A DNA stretch of 64,000 bases from Nodosilinea sp. PGN35. GTDB taxonomy: Bacteria > Cyanobacteriota > Cyanobacteriia > Phormidesmidales > Phormidesmidaceae. The position numbers and the translations under genes were made by a program. The DNA lies in contig NZ_JAQKQJ010000010.1 of the NCBI RefSeq assembly GCF_029109325.1, positions 558,001 through 622,000 of the forward strand, written 5' to 3'. Shown piece by piece: positions 32,498-41,036 of this stretch. Each line of letters starts with the position of its first letter. The stretch's first letter is position 1. Under the pieces are notes generated by a model. The model ran no database searches. It had not been told where the DNA came from and saw only the letters and a list, made by a program, of their open reading frames with translations.

Positions 32498-35400
32498 ATG
32501 TCAACGTCTTTACTTGTTCTCAAGGTTGTTGGGCCACCTCTGGCACAAGGGTTATTGGCGGCTTTCGATGTTAAATCGAAGGTGGCTAATGCGGTTATGC
32601 CCAAGACCATGGGTACAGTGTCTCGTGACGTGCTAAGGCTTGAAGCGGATGGGTTTAGCAAGTCACCGGAGGTGACGAAAATCGCTCAGCAAATGGCGAA
32701 TGATATTCGTTCGCTGTTTGAGGGACGTGACAGGCAGGTGACGATAAATAGCCGTGATGCAATTTTGTTAGGGCTAGCGCAGACATTGATCTCAGCCGGG
32801 TTGACTCAGGCAGGCCTGGCAGACATGAATTTTGATGCAGCAACGCTAGAGCAACACCTGCTAGAGGTTAACCCAGGGGTTGATCGCGATTTTTCGCAGG
32901 CAGAACGGACGATATACCAGCAGACCGTAGCCATGGTGAGTCGGCGGCTAATTGAGGCTGCGCCTGCGGTAGAGGGGTATGAGCAAGCAAAAACTGCCAA
33001 GATGTTGCAGCGATTAGAAGCCATCACTCGCCAGTTAGGGTTAGAGCGCGATCTGGCGATTCAAGCAGAGGATGCCTTCGTAGAACGATATCGCAAGGTG
33101 GTGGAAGACGAACTCGATCGTTTGGAGGTCTTTGGGCTGCCTCGCATGGATCGCTTAACGAGCAAGCAAAGCCTGAGCATGGCTTATATTGCGCTATCAG
33201 CAAGTGGAATTGTAGATGGCGACAACGAAGTGGGTGCTGCCAAAGTTTTGAAGGTAGACCACCACGATATAGACAGCGAATGGCCAGACAGGGAACAAAG
33301 GCGAGTTTTAAGTCAGGTTGATGAGGCTATATGCGACTGTCGGCGGCTGATGATTCGTGGCGGTGCAGGGGCAGGCAAAAGCACTTTGATGCAGTGGCTA
33401 GCAGTGCGGGCAGCAAGCCAGAGCTTTAAAGGAAAACTCACAAACTGGAATATCAAAATTCCGTTTTTTATTCGCCTGCGTAGTTTGGTTGGGGACGAAT
33501 TTCCACCCCCCGAAAAGTTTCCAGCGTTAATTGCCAAAAATATCGCGGCGCAGATGCCAGAGGGGTGGGTACACAAATATTTAGATCGAAGACAAGCGCT
33601 TGTGCTCATTGATGGGGTAGATGAGTTGCCTAGGAAAGCCCGAGAAGACTTTTTTGAAGCCTTAAAAGACTTGGTACGAGATTTTCCCCACGCGACTTAT
33701 GTTGTCACTTCTCGACCGTCTGGGCTAAAGACTGCGGATGGTGATGTTTGGCAAGCTTGGGAAGATTGGATCGGTACTCACGACTTTAAAGATCTTATGC
33801 TAGAGCCAATGACGCCAACCAAGGTAGAGGCGTTTGTAACCCAATGGCATAAAGCGCTAGGCAACTCACCACTGAATTTAGAGCAAAATCCTGAGCAAAC
33901 AGCACAGAAACTCATTCGTCAGCTGCGACAGCGACCTGAACTTCAGCGATTGGCCTCAACACCATTGCTTTGTGCAATGATTTGCGCTCTACATCGGGAG
34001 CGCCTAGAGACACTGCCAAGTGCGAGGTTACAGCTCTACCAAGAATGTATTGATATGCTACTGAATCGGCGAGATGTTGGACGAGAAATCTCGTTAGATG
34101 AAACTTATAAAATCGGCCTCAACGAAATACAAAAGCTAGAACTGCTACGCAGCCTAGCTTTAAAGTTTATGCGCTTAAAGCTTTCGAGTTTAGAGATTGA
34201 CCGGGTAGACAGCCACTTTAACCAAGAGCTGAAGAACACAAATTTACCCGAAACCATAACTGGCAGGCAGATTCGAGAATTGTTTGTGGATCGGGCCGCG
34301 CTTCTACGAGAACCTGTGGTGGGTCAAATAGACTTTGCTCATCGCACGTTTCAAGAATACTTGGCGGCAGCAGCTATTCTGCGCGATGACTGCCTTGAAG
34401 AATTACTGCAAAAGGCTTCGGACGATCAGTGGCGAGAATCTATTATCGTAGCAGCGGGGTTGGCCAGACCTAAAGAATGCGAAAGCCTATTAACGTTTTT
34501 GATTAACCAGGGGAATAAAAACCCTGAAGATCGCCAGTATCTACACTTTTTGTCGGTGGCTTGCTTAGAAACAGCAGTAAAAGTTTCTCCAGAAACTCGT
34601 GATCAAGTCCTAACCTCTGCAAAGGCGCTGATGCCCCCTAAAGATGATGATGAAGTGGCCATGGTCGTAAGGGCGGGCAATGAAGTCGTACCCCTCTTGG
34701 GTTATGACGCTGGGTATTCGGGCGAGGACGCTAGTAAATGTATCGAAGCCCTAGTCAGAATAGGTACTAGCAAAGCGATGGAGACCCTAGCAGACTATGC
34801 AAAAGCAACATTTGAATCAAGTCAATCTAAAGTAGGCCAAGCGCTCGGTCGAGGATGGGATGTTTTTGCCCATGACATTTACATCTCTCAAGTTTTATCT
34901 CAGGCCCACTACTTGTCTTTAGACCAAGCGCAGGTGAGCGATCTTTCCCCTTTGAGTGGCCTCACTCAGCTCAGTACCTTGTCTTTAGCCCAAACGCAGG
35001 TGAGCGATCTCTCACCCTTAAGTGGCCTCACTCAGCTCAGTACCTTGTCTTTAGCCCAAACGCAGGTGAGCGATCTCTCACCCTTAAGTGGCCTCACTCA
35101 GCTCAGTACCTTGTCTTTAAACCAAACGCAGGTGAGCGATCTCTCACCCTTAAGTGGCCTTACTCAGCTCAGTACCTTGTCTTTAGATCAAACGCAGGTG
35201 AGCGATCTCTCGCCCTTAAGTGGCCTCACTAAACTCCGTACTTTGCGTTTAGCCCAAACGCAGGTGAGCGATCTTTCCCCTTTGAGTGCCCTTGCTCAGC
35301 TTAGTATCTTGTCTTTAGCCCAAACGCAGGTGAGCGATCTTTCCATCTTGAGTGGCTTCACTCAGCTCAATACCTTGTCTTTAGCCCAAACACAGGTGGG

Positions 35401-35833
35401 AGATCTCTCACCCTTGAGTGGCCTCACTCAGCTCCATGCCTTGTATTTAGACCAAACGCAGGTAAGCGATCTATCGTCCTTGAGTAGTCTCAGTCAGCTC
35501 AGTACCTTGTCTTTAGACCAAACGCAGGTGAGTGATCTATCGCCCTTGAGTAGCCTCACTCAACTCAGTTTCTTGTCTTTAGACCAAACGCAGGTAAGCG
35601 ATCTTTCGCCCTTGAATGACTTTGCTCAGTTTAGTTTCTTGTCTTTAGACCAAACGCAGGTAAGCGATCTTTCGCCCTTGAAGCATCTAAAGAACCTAAC
35701 GATTGTTACCGAGGACAACGCAAAAGCAAAACGATGGGAGGCAGAAGGAATAAAGGTTTCATTAGGAAAAATTGAGGTTTCATTGGGAAAAATTGAGATT
35801 TCATTGGAAGAATTTGAGTTTTTTGGAGAATGA
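32498..35833 (+). CDS. NACHT-LRR STAND NTPase (bacterial NLR-like protein)
   Basis: 1111 residues. The N-terminal helical region (about 1-270) ends with VVEDELDRLEVFGLP...SMAYIALS, typical of bacterial NACHT N-terminal domains. The NACHT NTPase has Walker A GGAGAGKST (288-296), Walker B VLIDGVDEL (369-377), sensor VVTSRPSG and the winged-helix-like region through FAHRTFQEYLAAA. An intermediate helical part follows, then twelve 22-residue leucine-rich repeats (810-1073) and a tail with a 7-residue repeat. The architecture matches animal NLRs; bacterial NACHT proteins are known antiphage sensors that trigger cell death. The gene is more AT-rich than its neighbours. The effector activity of the N-terminus is unrecognised. 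Confidence 0.9.
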   Translation: MSTSLLVLKVVGPPLAQGLLAAFDVKSKVANAVMPKTMGTVSRDVLRLEADGFSKSPEVTKIAQQMANDIRSLFEGRDRQVTINSRDAILLGLAQTLISAGLTQAGLADMNFDAATLEQHLLEVNPGVDRDFSQAERTIYQQTVAMVSRRLIEAAPAVEGYEQAKTAKMLQRLEAITRQLGLERDLAIQAEDAFVERYRKVVEDELDRLEVFGLPRMDRLTSKQSLSMAYIALSASGIVDGDNEVGAAKVLKVDHHDIDSEWPDREQRRVLSQVDEAICDCRRLMIRGGAGAGKSTLMQWLAVRAASQSFKGKLTNWNIKIPFFIRLRSLVGDEFPPPEKFPALIAKNIAAQMPEGWVHKYLDRRQALVLIDGVDELPRKAREDFFEALKDLVRDFPHATYVVTSRPSGLKTADGDVWQAWEDWIGTHDFKDLMLEPMTPTKVEAFVTQWHKALGNSPLNLEQNPEQTAQKLIRQLRQRPELQRLASTPLLCAMICALHRERLETLPSARLQLYQECIDMLLNRRDVGREISLDETYKIGLNEIQKLELLRSLALKFMRLKLSSLEIDRVDSHFNQELKNTNLPETITGRQIRELFVDRAALLREPVVGQIDFAHRTFQEYLAAAAILRDDCLEELLQKASDDQWRESIIVAAGLARPKECESLLTFLINQGNKNPEDRQYLHFLSVACLETAVKVSPETRDQVLTSAKALMPPKDDDEVAMVVRAGNEVVPLLGYDAGYSGEDASKCIEALVRIGTSKAMETLADYAKATFESSQSKVGQALGRGWDVFAHDIYISQVLSQAHYLSLDQAQVSDLSPLSGLTQLSTLSLAQTQVSDLSPLSGLTQLSTLSLAQTQVSDLSPLSGLTQLSTLSLNQTQVSDLSPLSGLTQLSTLSLDQTQVSDLSPLSGLTKLRTLRLAQTQVSDLSPLSALAQLSILSLAQTQVSDLSILSGFTQLNTLSLAQTQVGDLSPLSGLTQLHALYLDQTQVSDLSSLSSLSQLSTLSLDQTQVSDLSPLSSLTQLSFLSLDQTQVSDLSPLNDFAQFSFLSLDQTQVSDLSPLKHLKNLTIVTEDNAKAKRWEAEGIKVSLGKIEVSLGKIEISLEEFEFFGE
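34925..35716 (+). repeat. Twelve tandem 66-bp units encoding LRRs
   Basis: Each unit encodes QTQVSDLSPLSGLTQLSTLS-type 22-residue LRRs. The first four units are almost identical at the nucleotide level and later ones diverge, which indicates recent tandem duplication. Confidence 0.95.
35756..35818 (+). repeat. Three 21-bp units at the NACHT-LRR C-terminus
   Basis: Units at 35756, 35777 and 35798 encode VSLGKIE, VSLGKIE and ISLEEFE just before the stop. They are separate from the LRR array. Confidence 0.9.
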
Positions 35834-36005
35834 TTAGATACTTGAAAGAAAACCAAAGATTTTTATAGCCCTTGTAACTTCATCCCAACAGACAAGAAGG
35901 CGAGAATTTATTAGCGAGCATGGTGCTTCCTGTATATTCTCTTTTCTGTAGGAATGACAAGTATGCCAACATACGCCAGCGACTAGCCCTGCCTCTGCAA
36001 AACCC

Positions 36006-36050
36006 ACTATCAAGCCGCTCAGCCCAAAATCCCCGATCGCATCGAATAGC
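36006..36050 (+). repeat. Direct repeat copy 1 (3' of Uma2)
   Basis: 45 bp, about 6 mismatches to copy 2 at 36781-36825; the shared core is CCCCGATCGCATCGA. It lies between the NACHT-LRR and Uma2 3' ends. The rest of 35834-36070 holds nothing recognisable. Confidence 0.75.
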
Positions 36051-36070
36051 AGCCCAACGCGGCAGACATC

Positions 36071-36673
36071 CTACAAAGCCTCAGTCTCGTTGGGGAAAAC
36101 GACATCCTCATAAACCTGAGATAAGGCAATCTCCAAACCCACGCTGTCGAGCACCAGACTGTCCTCAGCGGCGGCTCCAGAAACCTCACCCATCGTGGTC
36201 ACCAGCTCCCAGTTGTCGCGTTCGTTGCGGCGGTAGCACTCTACCAAAATGCGATCGGGGTCGATCAACACATACTCTTGCAGGGTTTCAATCTGGCGAT
36301 AGCGACGAAACTTGTAGCCGCGATCGCGGGCTTCTGTAGACTCTGACAACACCTCCACCACCAGGCATGGAAAGCGAATATAGCTGCGAGCCGTGCGGTC
36401 TCGCTCGTCACAGGTCACCGTAACGTCAGGATAAAAAAACGGCCCATCGTCAGAGATAGCGACCTTGGCATCACCACTCAAAACTTTGCAGTTTCGCCCC
36501 CGCAAATGGGGCCTTAATAGGGCTACCAGATTTACGGCAATTTGGTTGTGGGGGATGGTTCCCCCGGTCATCGCCACAACCTGGCCATCAACAAACTCAT
36601 AGCGAAGCGGCTGTTGTGCTTCCCAATCCAGATATCCAGCCGGGGTAAGTGTAGGTTGAGGTTGAGCAACCAT
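36071..36673 (-). CDS. Uma2-family putative PD-(D/E)XK endonuclease (DUF820)
   Basis: 200 residues from the ATG at 36673 (MVAQPQPTLTPAGYLDWEAQ); the frame is open to 36778. RYEFVDGQVVAMTGGTIPHN is the family signature. The nuclease core is FFYPDVTVTCD (Asp), PCLVVEVLSEST (Glu) and YKFRRYRQIETLQEYVLID. The gene is tail-to-tail with the NACHT-LRR gene and is bracketed by direct repeats at 36006 and 36781. Confidence 0.9.
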   Translation of the reverse strand: MVAQPQPTLTPAGYLDWEAQQPLRYEFVDGQVVAMTGGTIPHNQIAVNLVALLRPHLRGRNCKVLSGDAKVAISDDGPFFYPDVTVTCDERDRTARSYIRFPCLVVEVLSESTEARDRGYKFRRYRQIETLQEYVLIDPDRILVECYRRNERDNWELVTTMGEVSGAAAEDSLVLDSVGLEIALSQVYEDVVFPNETEAL

Positions 36674-36780
36674 AGCCTTTCTCCAAACAGTTAGCCAAAC
36701 GCTGGCTTGATGTGATTCTATCGATCCTATATCTGGGCGATCCAATAGCCTGCGTGAATAGCTTTGACTCTGCGACACTC

Positions 36781-36825
36781 ACTACCAGGCGGCCCAGCCC
36801 CAAATCCCCGATCGCATCGAGTAGC
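36781..36825 (+). repeat. Direct repeat copy 2 (between Uma2 and DUF4058 genes)
   Basis: 45 bp in the same orientation as copy 1, located in the divergent gap between the two genes. Confidence 0.75.
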
Positions 36826-36872
36826 TCACTCTTTTCGCCTTTACACTGGTAGCACAGGCACAGCGAGGGATA

Positions 36873-37628
36873 ATGCACAACCCCTTCCCCGGCATGAACC
36901 CCTACCTAGAACAACCTGGCCTCTGGCCCCAGGTACACAATCGCTTGATTGTTGCCTTGGCCGATGTCATCACCCCCAAAGTCGCGCCTAAATACCGGGT
37001 TTCTATCGAAGAGCGGGTCTACACCACGACCGATCCGCTGCCCCCGGTCGGCATTGCCGACGTAGCCCTAGCACAGCGGGGAGAAGAGCTCCAGCGATCT
37101 GAAGCCACAGCCCAACTGACGGTTCCTCGCCGGGTGCAGGTACCCCTGCCGGTGGAGCTGACCGAGCGCTTCTTAGAAGTGCGGCTGGTGCAAACCAATC
37201 TGCTGGTCTGCGTGATTGAAGTGTTATCCCCCACCAACAAGCGTGTAGGGGAAGGCCGCACTGCCTACGAAGCCAAGCGTCAGAAAATTTTGGCCTCAGC
37301 GACTCATTTAGTCGAAATCGATCTGCTGCGGGGTGAGCCTCCCCTGCCGTTGGGCGATCCTGACCGAAAACCCTACAGCATCTTGGTGAGCCGCAGTGGC
37401 GATCGCCCCAATGCCGAGCTGTACGAGTTTGACCTACCCGACCCGATTCCCTGCTTCCCGGTGCCGCTGCAAGCCGATGATATAGAACCGGTGGTTGATT
37501 TGCAGCAGGTGGTCAATGAGCTGTATAGCCGGGCGCGGTTTGACCTGGCGATCGACTACTCGCAACCGGTTAAGCCTGACTTGTCAGAGCCAGAAACAAG
37601 CTGGATTACAGGCATCTTGACTACTTGA
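36873..37628 (+). CDS. DUF4058 family protein
   Basis: 251 residues. The start MHNPFPGMNPYLEQPGLWPQ is diagnostic. The central segment VCVIEVLSPTNKRVGEGRTAY with YEAKRQKIL resembles a PD-(D/E)XK-type core (Glu, then Lys). DUF4058 proteins are multicopy in cyanobacteria and planctomycetes and have no established function. It is flanked by direct repeat copies 2 and 3. Confidence 0.88.
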   Translation: MHNPFPGMNPYLEQPGLWPQVHNRLIVALADVITPKVAPKYRVSIEERVYTTTDPLPPVGIADVALAQRGEELQRSEATAQLTVPRRVQVPLPVELTERFLEVRLVQTNLLVCVIEVLSPTNKRVGEGRTAYEAKRQKILASATHLVEIDLLRGEPPLPLGDPDRKPYSILVSRSGDRPNAELYEFDLPDPIPCFPVPLQADDIEPVVDLQQVVNELYSRARFDLAIDYSQPVKPDLSEPETSWITGILTT

Positions 37629-37638
37629 TGCTGCCGTT

Positions 37639-37657
37639 CCCGATCGCATTGAATAGC
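37639..37657 (+). repeat. Direct repeat copy 3 (partial, 3' of DUF4058 gene)
   Basis: CCCGATCGCATTGAATAGC has one mismatch to the last 19 bp of copy 1 and lies 10 bp after the DUF4058 stop. Confidence 0.65.
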
Positions 37658-37662
37658 CACAT

Positions 37663-37727
37663 AAAAAGGGTCGGGTGCCCGCTGGTTTAGCAGCAAAGCC
37701 TCTAGAACACAGCCAGGCACCCGACCC
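37663..37727 (-). terminator. Rho-independent terminator of futA
   Basis: A perfect 12-bp stem, GGGTCGGGTGCC (37668-37679) with GGCACCCGACCC (37716-37727), is followed on the minus strand by a T5 tract (37667-37663). It lies 14 bp downstream of the futA stop. The 36-nt loop is long. Confidence 0.85.
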
Positions 37728-37741
37728 CCGAGAGTGAGACC

Positions 37742-38815
37742 CTACGCCCAGCCAGCGCGATCGGTGATGCGCAGGGCTTCGGGGTTGTTGCGGCCAAACA
37801 CGGCAGCGTTGAGGGAGTCGGCCCTAAATTCGCCGAAGCCTTCTACCACCGAATCAACCGCAACGCCTTCCACCACGGGGTACTCGTTGTTGCTCTCGGC
37901 AAAAATGCGCTGAGCCTCGGGGCTGGCCAGGTACTCGAGGAACCGCACCGCCGCCTCAGCGTTGGGCGCGGTCTTGACTACCCCGGCCCCGCTGATGTTG
38001 ACATGGGTGCCGCGCCCGTTGGGGCCATCGCCCTGGTTGGGGAAAAACACGCCCAGCGCGTTGGCCACCGCCTGATCTTCGGCACTGTCAGACTTGACCA
38101 GGCGAGCGAAGTAGTAGGTGTTAGCGATCGCAATGTCGCCCAGCCCAGCGGCAGCGGCCTTGATCTGGTCGGTGTCGCCCCCTTCAGGCGAGCGGGCCAG
38201 GTTGGCCACCAGGCCCCGCGCCCATTCTTCGGTTTCTTCGGCCCCGTGGGCAGCGATCAGTGAGCCCACTAGCGACTGGTTGTAGATGTTGGTCGAGCTG
38301 CGCACGAGAATGCGCCCGCGCCATTTGGGATCGGCCAGGTCTTCGTAGGTCGAAAGCTCAGACGGATCTACAGTGTCTTTGTTGTAAAAAATTACCCGCG
38401 CCCGCTGGGTCAGACCAAACCACAGACCGTCGGGGTGGCGCAGGTTTTCGGGAATCGCCTCGCTCAGCACCGAGGAGGTGACCGGCTGAAAGAGATCCTC
38501 TTGCTCGGCCCGCCACAGGCGACCGGCATCGACAGTCATGAGAATGTCGGCGGGACTGTTTTGCCCTTCACTCTTGATGCGCTCGATCAGCTGGTCGGCC
38601 TCGGCCTCAACCACGTTGACGCGAATGCCCGTGGCTTCGCGAAAACCGTCGTAGAGCTGATCATCGGTGTCGTAGTGGCGCGACGAATAGAGGTTGACCA
38701 CCGGGCCACGGCCAAAGCCAAACTGGGCATTGGCGGGGCGCTGGCGCAGATAGCCTGTGGCTACGGCGGTGGCGGCGGCACTGGCCCCCAAAAATGCGCG
38801 TCTTCCTAATTTCAT
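37742..38815 (-). CDS. futA: Iron(III) ABC transporter substrate-binding protein
   Basis: 357 residues. A twin-arginine signal ([16 protein letters not shown]) sends the folded protein to the periplasm. The mature protein starts around [17 protein letters not shown], where His/Tyr are Fe3+ ligands in FutA/FbpA proteins; the C-lobe tyrosines are in [10 protein letters not shown]. It delivers ferric iron to FutB/FutC. It has its own terminator at 37663-37727. It is separated from futB and in the opposite orientation. Confidence 0.95.
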   Translation of the reverse strand: MKLGRRAFLGASAAATAVATGYLRQRPANAQFGFGRGPVVNLYSSRHYDTDDQLYDGFREATGIRVNVVEAEADQLIERIKSEGQNSPADILMTVDAGRLWRAEQEDLFQPVTSSVLSEAIPENLRHPDGLWFGLTQRARVIFYNKDTVDPSELSTYEDLADPKWRGRILVRSSTNIYNQSLVGSLIAAHGAEETEEWARGLVANLARSPEGGDTDQIKAAAAGLGDIAIANTYYFARLVKSDSAEDQAVANALGVFFPNQGDGPNGRGTHVNISGAGVVKTAPNAEAAVRFLEYLASPEAQRIFAESNNEYPVVEGVAVDSVVEGFGEFRADSLNAAVFGRNNPEALRITDRAGWA

Positions 38816-39092
38816 AGGGCATTACCTCAAAAAATTAAACCGCTGAGAAATCCCAGGCGTTTAGAAACAGTTTGCATTGTATCGCTTATTGCGACCTTCT
38901 CCCGATAATGCTGTATTTAAGCTTAGCCCTGGGGCGGATAGTGTCAATACCCTTGCCTCTAATCACCCCCTCTGATAAGAGAGCAATGCCCTGGCCCTAG
39001 GGGCTTGAGGCCAAAATAGAATAGCCTTAGAATGGCCAATGGAGAACAAATCCTGTTAGCTTAACCGCAGCTGCGATCGCAACCTTTCGACA
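38816..39092 (-). promoter_or_regulatory. futA upstream region with candidate -10 and iron-regulatory site
   Basis: On the minus strand TACAAT at about 38876-38881 could be a -10 box for futA. GATAATGCTGTATTTAAGC at about 38905-38923 loosely resembles a Fur box. Neither is strong; both are read by eye. Confidence 0.3.
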
Positions 39093-39869
39093 ATGACTCC
39101 CAGACTAACCACTCCGCCCTTTTCCCTGAGCCGCCCTGCATCAAAGCCCCAGAGGCGATCGCGGCCTTGGCTGGGGATAGTGTGTGCGATCGCCTCCCTC
39201 GCCGCCCACGGTGCCCTGCTGGCCTTCGCCCTCCCCGATACAGCCCCCGAATCCCCGCCGTTAGAAGCCCTCCCCGAACCACCCCCCCGCCTCGACGATG
39301 TGGCAGTCACGGTGCTGCCCCGCCCCGCTGTAGACCCTCCCCCCGCCGCTGCCCCCGCCACCCCCACCGCTTTCCCCGCCGCCCCCACCCCAGCGGCAGC
39401 GAGGCCCCAGGTCGCCCCCCAGGCACCCACCGCGCCCACCGCCACCGCTCAACCCGAGGCACCGCCCGACCCGGTCGCCGTCGCCCCCGAACCCGCCCCT
39501 TTTACGCCCTCCGAGCCCTCTACCCCCACCGAACCGCCCCCCCCGGCTCCCTACGCCGACTTTCCTCACCTAGAGGGCGCTCAGGCCGCCTGTGAAGGGG
39601 TAGCCGACTGCTGGCGCAGCCCCGTGAGCAGCAGCTGGCGCAGCGCCGCAGGGGATCTGCAAGCGCGACTAGAGGCCCAGGGCTACACCGTGAGAAACAT
39701 CACTGGCGAAGTCTTATCCATTGACTCAGGGGTGCGGGTATACGCCGTCAGCAGACCCGGCGAGGCCAAATACTACTTAAATCTCGTCTCTGTGCGAGAA
39801 GGCGTGCTCTACACCATGACCGCCGAGCCCATGACTTCAGACCAGGTGCTGGCATTGCAGCGATCCTAG
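39093..39869 (+). CDS. TonB-like proline-rich single-pass membrane protein
   Basis: 258 residues. A short cytoplasmic N-terminus and one membrane segment (about 27-46, SLAAHGALLAFAL resembling the TonB anchor) are followed by an extended Pro/Ala-rich spacer (about 50-155). A compact C-terminal domain (about 155-258) contains a Cys pair in ACEGVADCW and the segment SSWRSAAGDLQARLEAQGY. The plan is that of TonB, but the C-terminal domain is not a recognisable TonB_C. Its position beside futA makes a role in outer-membrane iron uptake possible; this is inference. Confidence 0.5.
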   Translation: MTPRLTTPPFSLSRPASKPQRRSRPWLGIVCAIASLAAHGALLAFALPDTAPESPPLEALPEPPPRLDDVAVTVLPRPAVDPPPAAAPATPTAFPAAPTPAAARPQVAPQAPTAPTATAQPEAPPDPVAVAPEPAPFTPSEPSTPTEPPPPAPYADFPHLEGAQAACEGVADCWRSPVSSSWRSAAGDLQARLEAQGYTVRNITGEVLSIDSGVRVYAVSRPGEAKYYLNLVSVREGVLYTMTAEPMTSDQVLALQRS

Positions 39870-40235
39870 TACTTGGCAACATCAGTCGGCCCGTTATTTC
39901 AGAGGTTTGGCACCGGGTACCGGGCACCGGGCAGAGGTATCACTTCTGCCAAACGGCCCTAGGAGATATCTCAGGCAGGTTTTGGCTTTCTCCTGTTGGA
40001 AGATGCCAAGCAAACACTCAGCGCCACCACCGCAGTTTTAGGAATGTCTACGGCTTTTCGTAGTTGAATTCCTACTAAAGGCTGACGGCAGCAGAGCCAG
40101 CATTCGAAACAATTTAGCTAAGCAAAAATATACAGACGAGTCTCCTGCCCCACTAACTTCCACGATTCATGCAGCATAACTATTCGATTTTTATTTCTTG
40201 GGAAACGGTTGTGTAGTTCAAGCACTAATACAAAA
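39870..40235. other. Intergenic stretch before the TspO-like gene
   Basis: 366 bp with no convincing gene. Three CCGGGTA/CCGGGCA heptamers occur at about 39914-39934, within a G-rich hairpin-forming segment whose flanks TTTGGCA and TGCCAAA are complementary. Confidence 0.5.
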
Positions 40236-40709
40236 ATGTTTAACAGCTGGATATTAATTGGGGGAATTACCGTTCTGGTTGCCCTGGGCAGCAGTTTTAT
40301 TAGACCCCGCGACATCTCCTGGGGAAAACGTCTAGATCGACCTGGGTGGCTGTTTTTTGAACCTGCCATCCCTTTAATTTGGACAATCATTTTTGCCTGC
40401 GGCGCGATTTCTGCCGCCCTGGTTTGGCAAAGCGCCCCTGGCAGCTCTAAAACCTGGCTGCTCATGGGGCTTTACTTGTTCCTAGAGATCATTACGGTCG
40501 CCTACATTCCTGCCACGCTGTGGTTTAGAAGTTTACAAGTCGGCACCGTGCTGGGAGGCTTGGGCGTAGTTTTGGGCATTCTGCTCACCCTGACAGTTTT
40601 TCCCGTGTCAGAAGCTGCTGCCCTACTGCTGCTGCCCTACATTCTTTGGAGCCCAGTTGGCACCTACACAACTGGGCAGATGCTCGATCTAAACCCCGAT
40701 GCTAAATAG
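40236..40709 (+). CDS. TspO/MBR-related membrane protein
   Basis: 157 residues from the ATG at 40236; the frame is open to 40209. There are five hydrophobic segments. RLDRPGWLFFEPAIPLIWTI corresponds to the TspO signature RPxWxPPxxxFxxVW, and a C-terminal SPVGTYTTGQMLDLNP closes it. TspO proteins bind tetrapyrroles and are linked to stress and light responses in bacteria. This one is a divergent member: several aromatic residues of the porphyrin pocket are not obvious. Confidence 0.7.
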   Translation: MFNSWILIGGITVLVALGSSFIRPRDISWGKRLDRPGWLFFEPAIPLIWTIIFACGAISAALVWQSAPGSSKTWLLMGLYLFLEIITVAYIPATLWFRSLQVGTVLGGLGVVLGILLTLTVFPVSEAAALLLLPYILWSPVGTYTTGQMLDLNPDAK

Positions 40710-40721
40710 GTCGATTGCAAA

Positions 40722-40753
40722 GCTCCGGCGATCGGCTGACCGATCGCCGGAGC
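40722..40753. terminator. Perfect 14-bp hairpin between convergent tspO-like and CDGSH genes
   Basis: GCTCCGGCGATCGG (40722-40735), loop CTGA, CCGATCGCCGGAGC (40740-40753). It lies 12 bp after the TspO-like stop and contains HIP1-like GCGATCGG/CCGATCGC. TTTATTT follows at about 40761, giving a weak T-tract for the plus strand. Confidence 0.75.
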
Positions 40754-40799
40754 CTGGCGCTTTATTTGGCTCAGGTTGCCTAGAGCCCCCTAAAGCCCT

Positions 40800-41036
40800 C
40801 TAAAGCTTAGTGTGGCTACCGTCGCAGAAGGGCGCATTGCCCGTGTACTTGCAGGCGCACAGGGCCACCTGCTTTTTCTCCTCTAGGGTAAATTTCATGG
40901 GGGTAAACTCAGTGCCCGCGTGGGCACCGTTGCAAAAGGGCTGGTTGCTAGACTGGCCGCAGGTGCACCAAAAATAGTCCCCCGCCTCCAGTTCCATCAC
41001 CACGGGCTTGGTGTCGGCAATTACAGGTTCAGCCAT
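40800..41036 (-). CDS. CDGSH iron-sulfur domain protein (tandem CDGSH)
   Basis: 78 residues with two CDGSH motifs: CTCGQSSNQPFCNGAH (about 24-39) and CACKYTGNAPFCDGSH (about 60-75). Each supplies three Cys and one His for a [2Fe-2S] cluster. A GAGGAG ribosome binding site lies 8 nt before the ATG. The likely role is redox or Fe-S handling in the cytosol. Confidence 0.93.
   Translation of the reverse strand: MAEPVIADTKPVVMELEAGDYFWCTCGQSSNQPFCNGAHAGTEFTPMKFTLEEKKQVALCACKYTGNAPFCDGSHTKL

Noticed and set aside
35920..36339. 139-codon open frame on the plus strand
   Set aside because: It overlaps the Uma2 gene on the other strand and includes the direct-repeat DNA; Arg/Pro/Ser-rich with no family resemblance.
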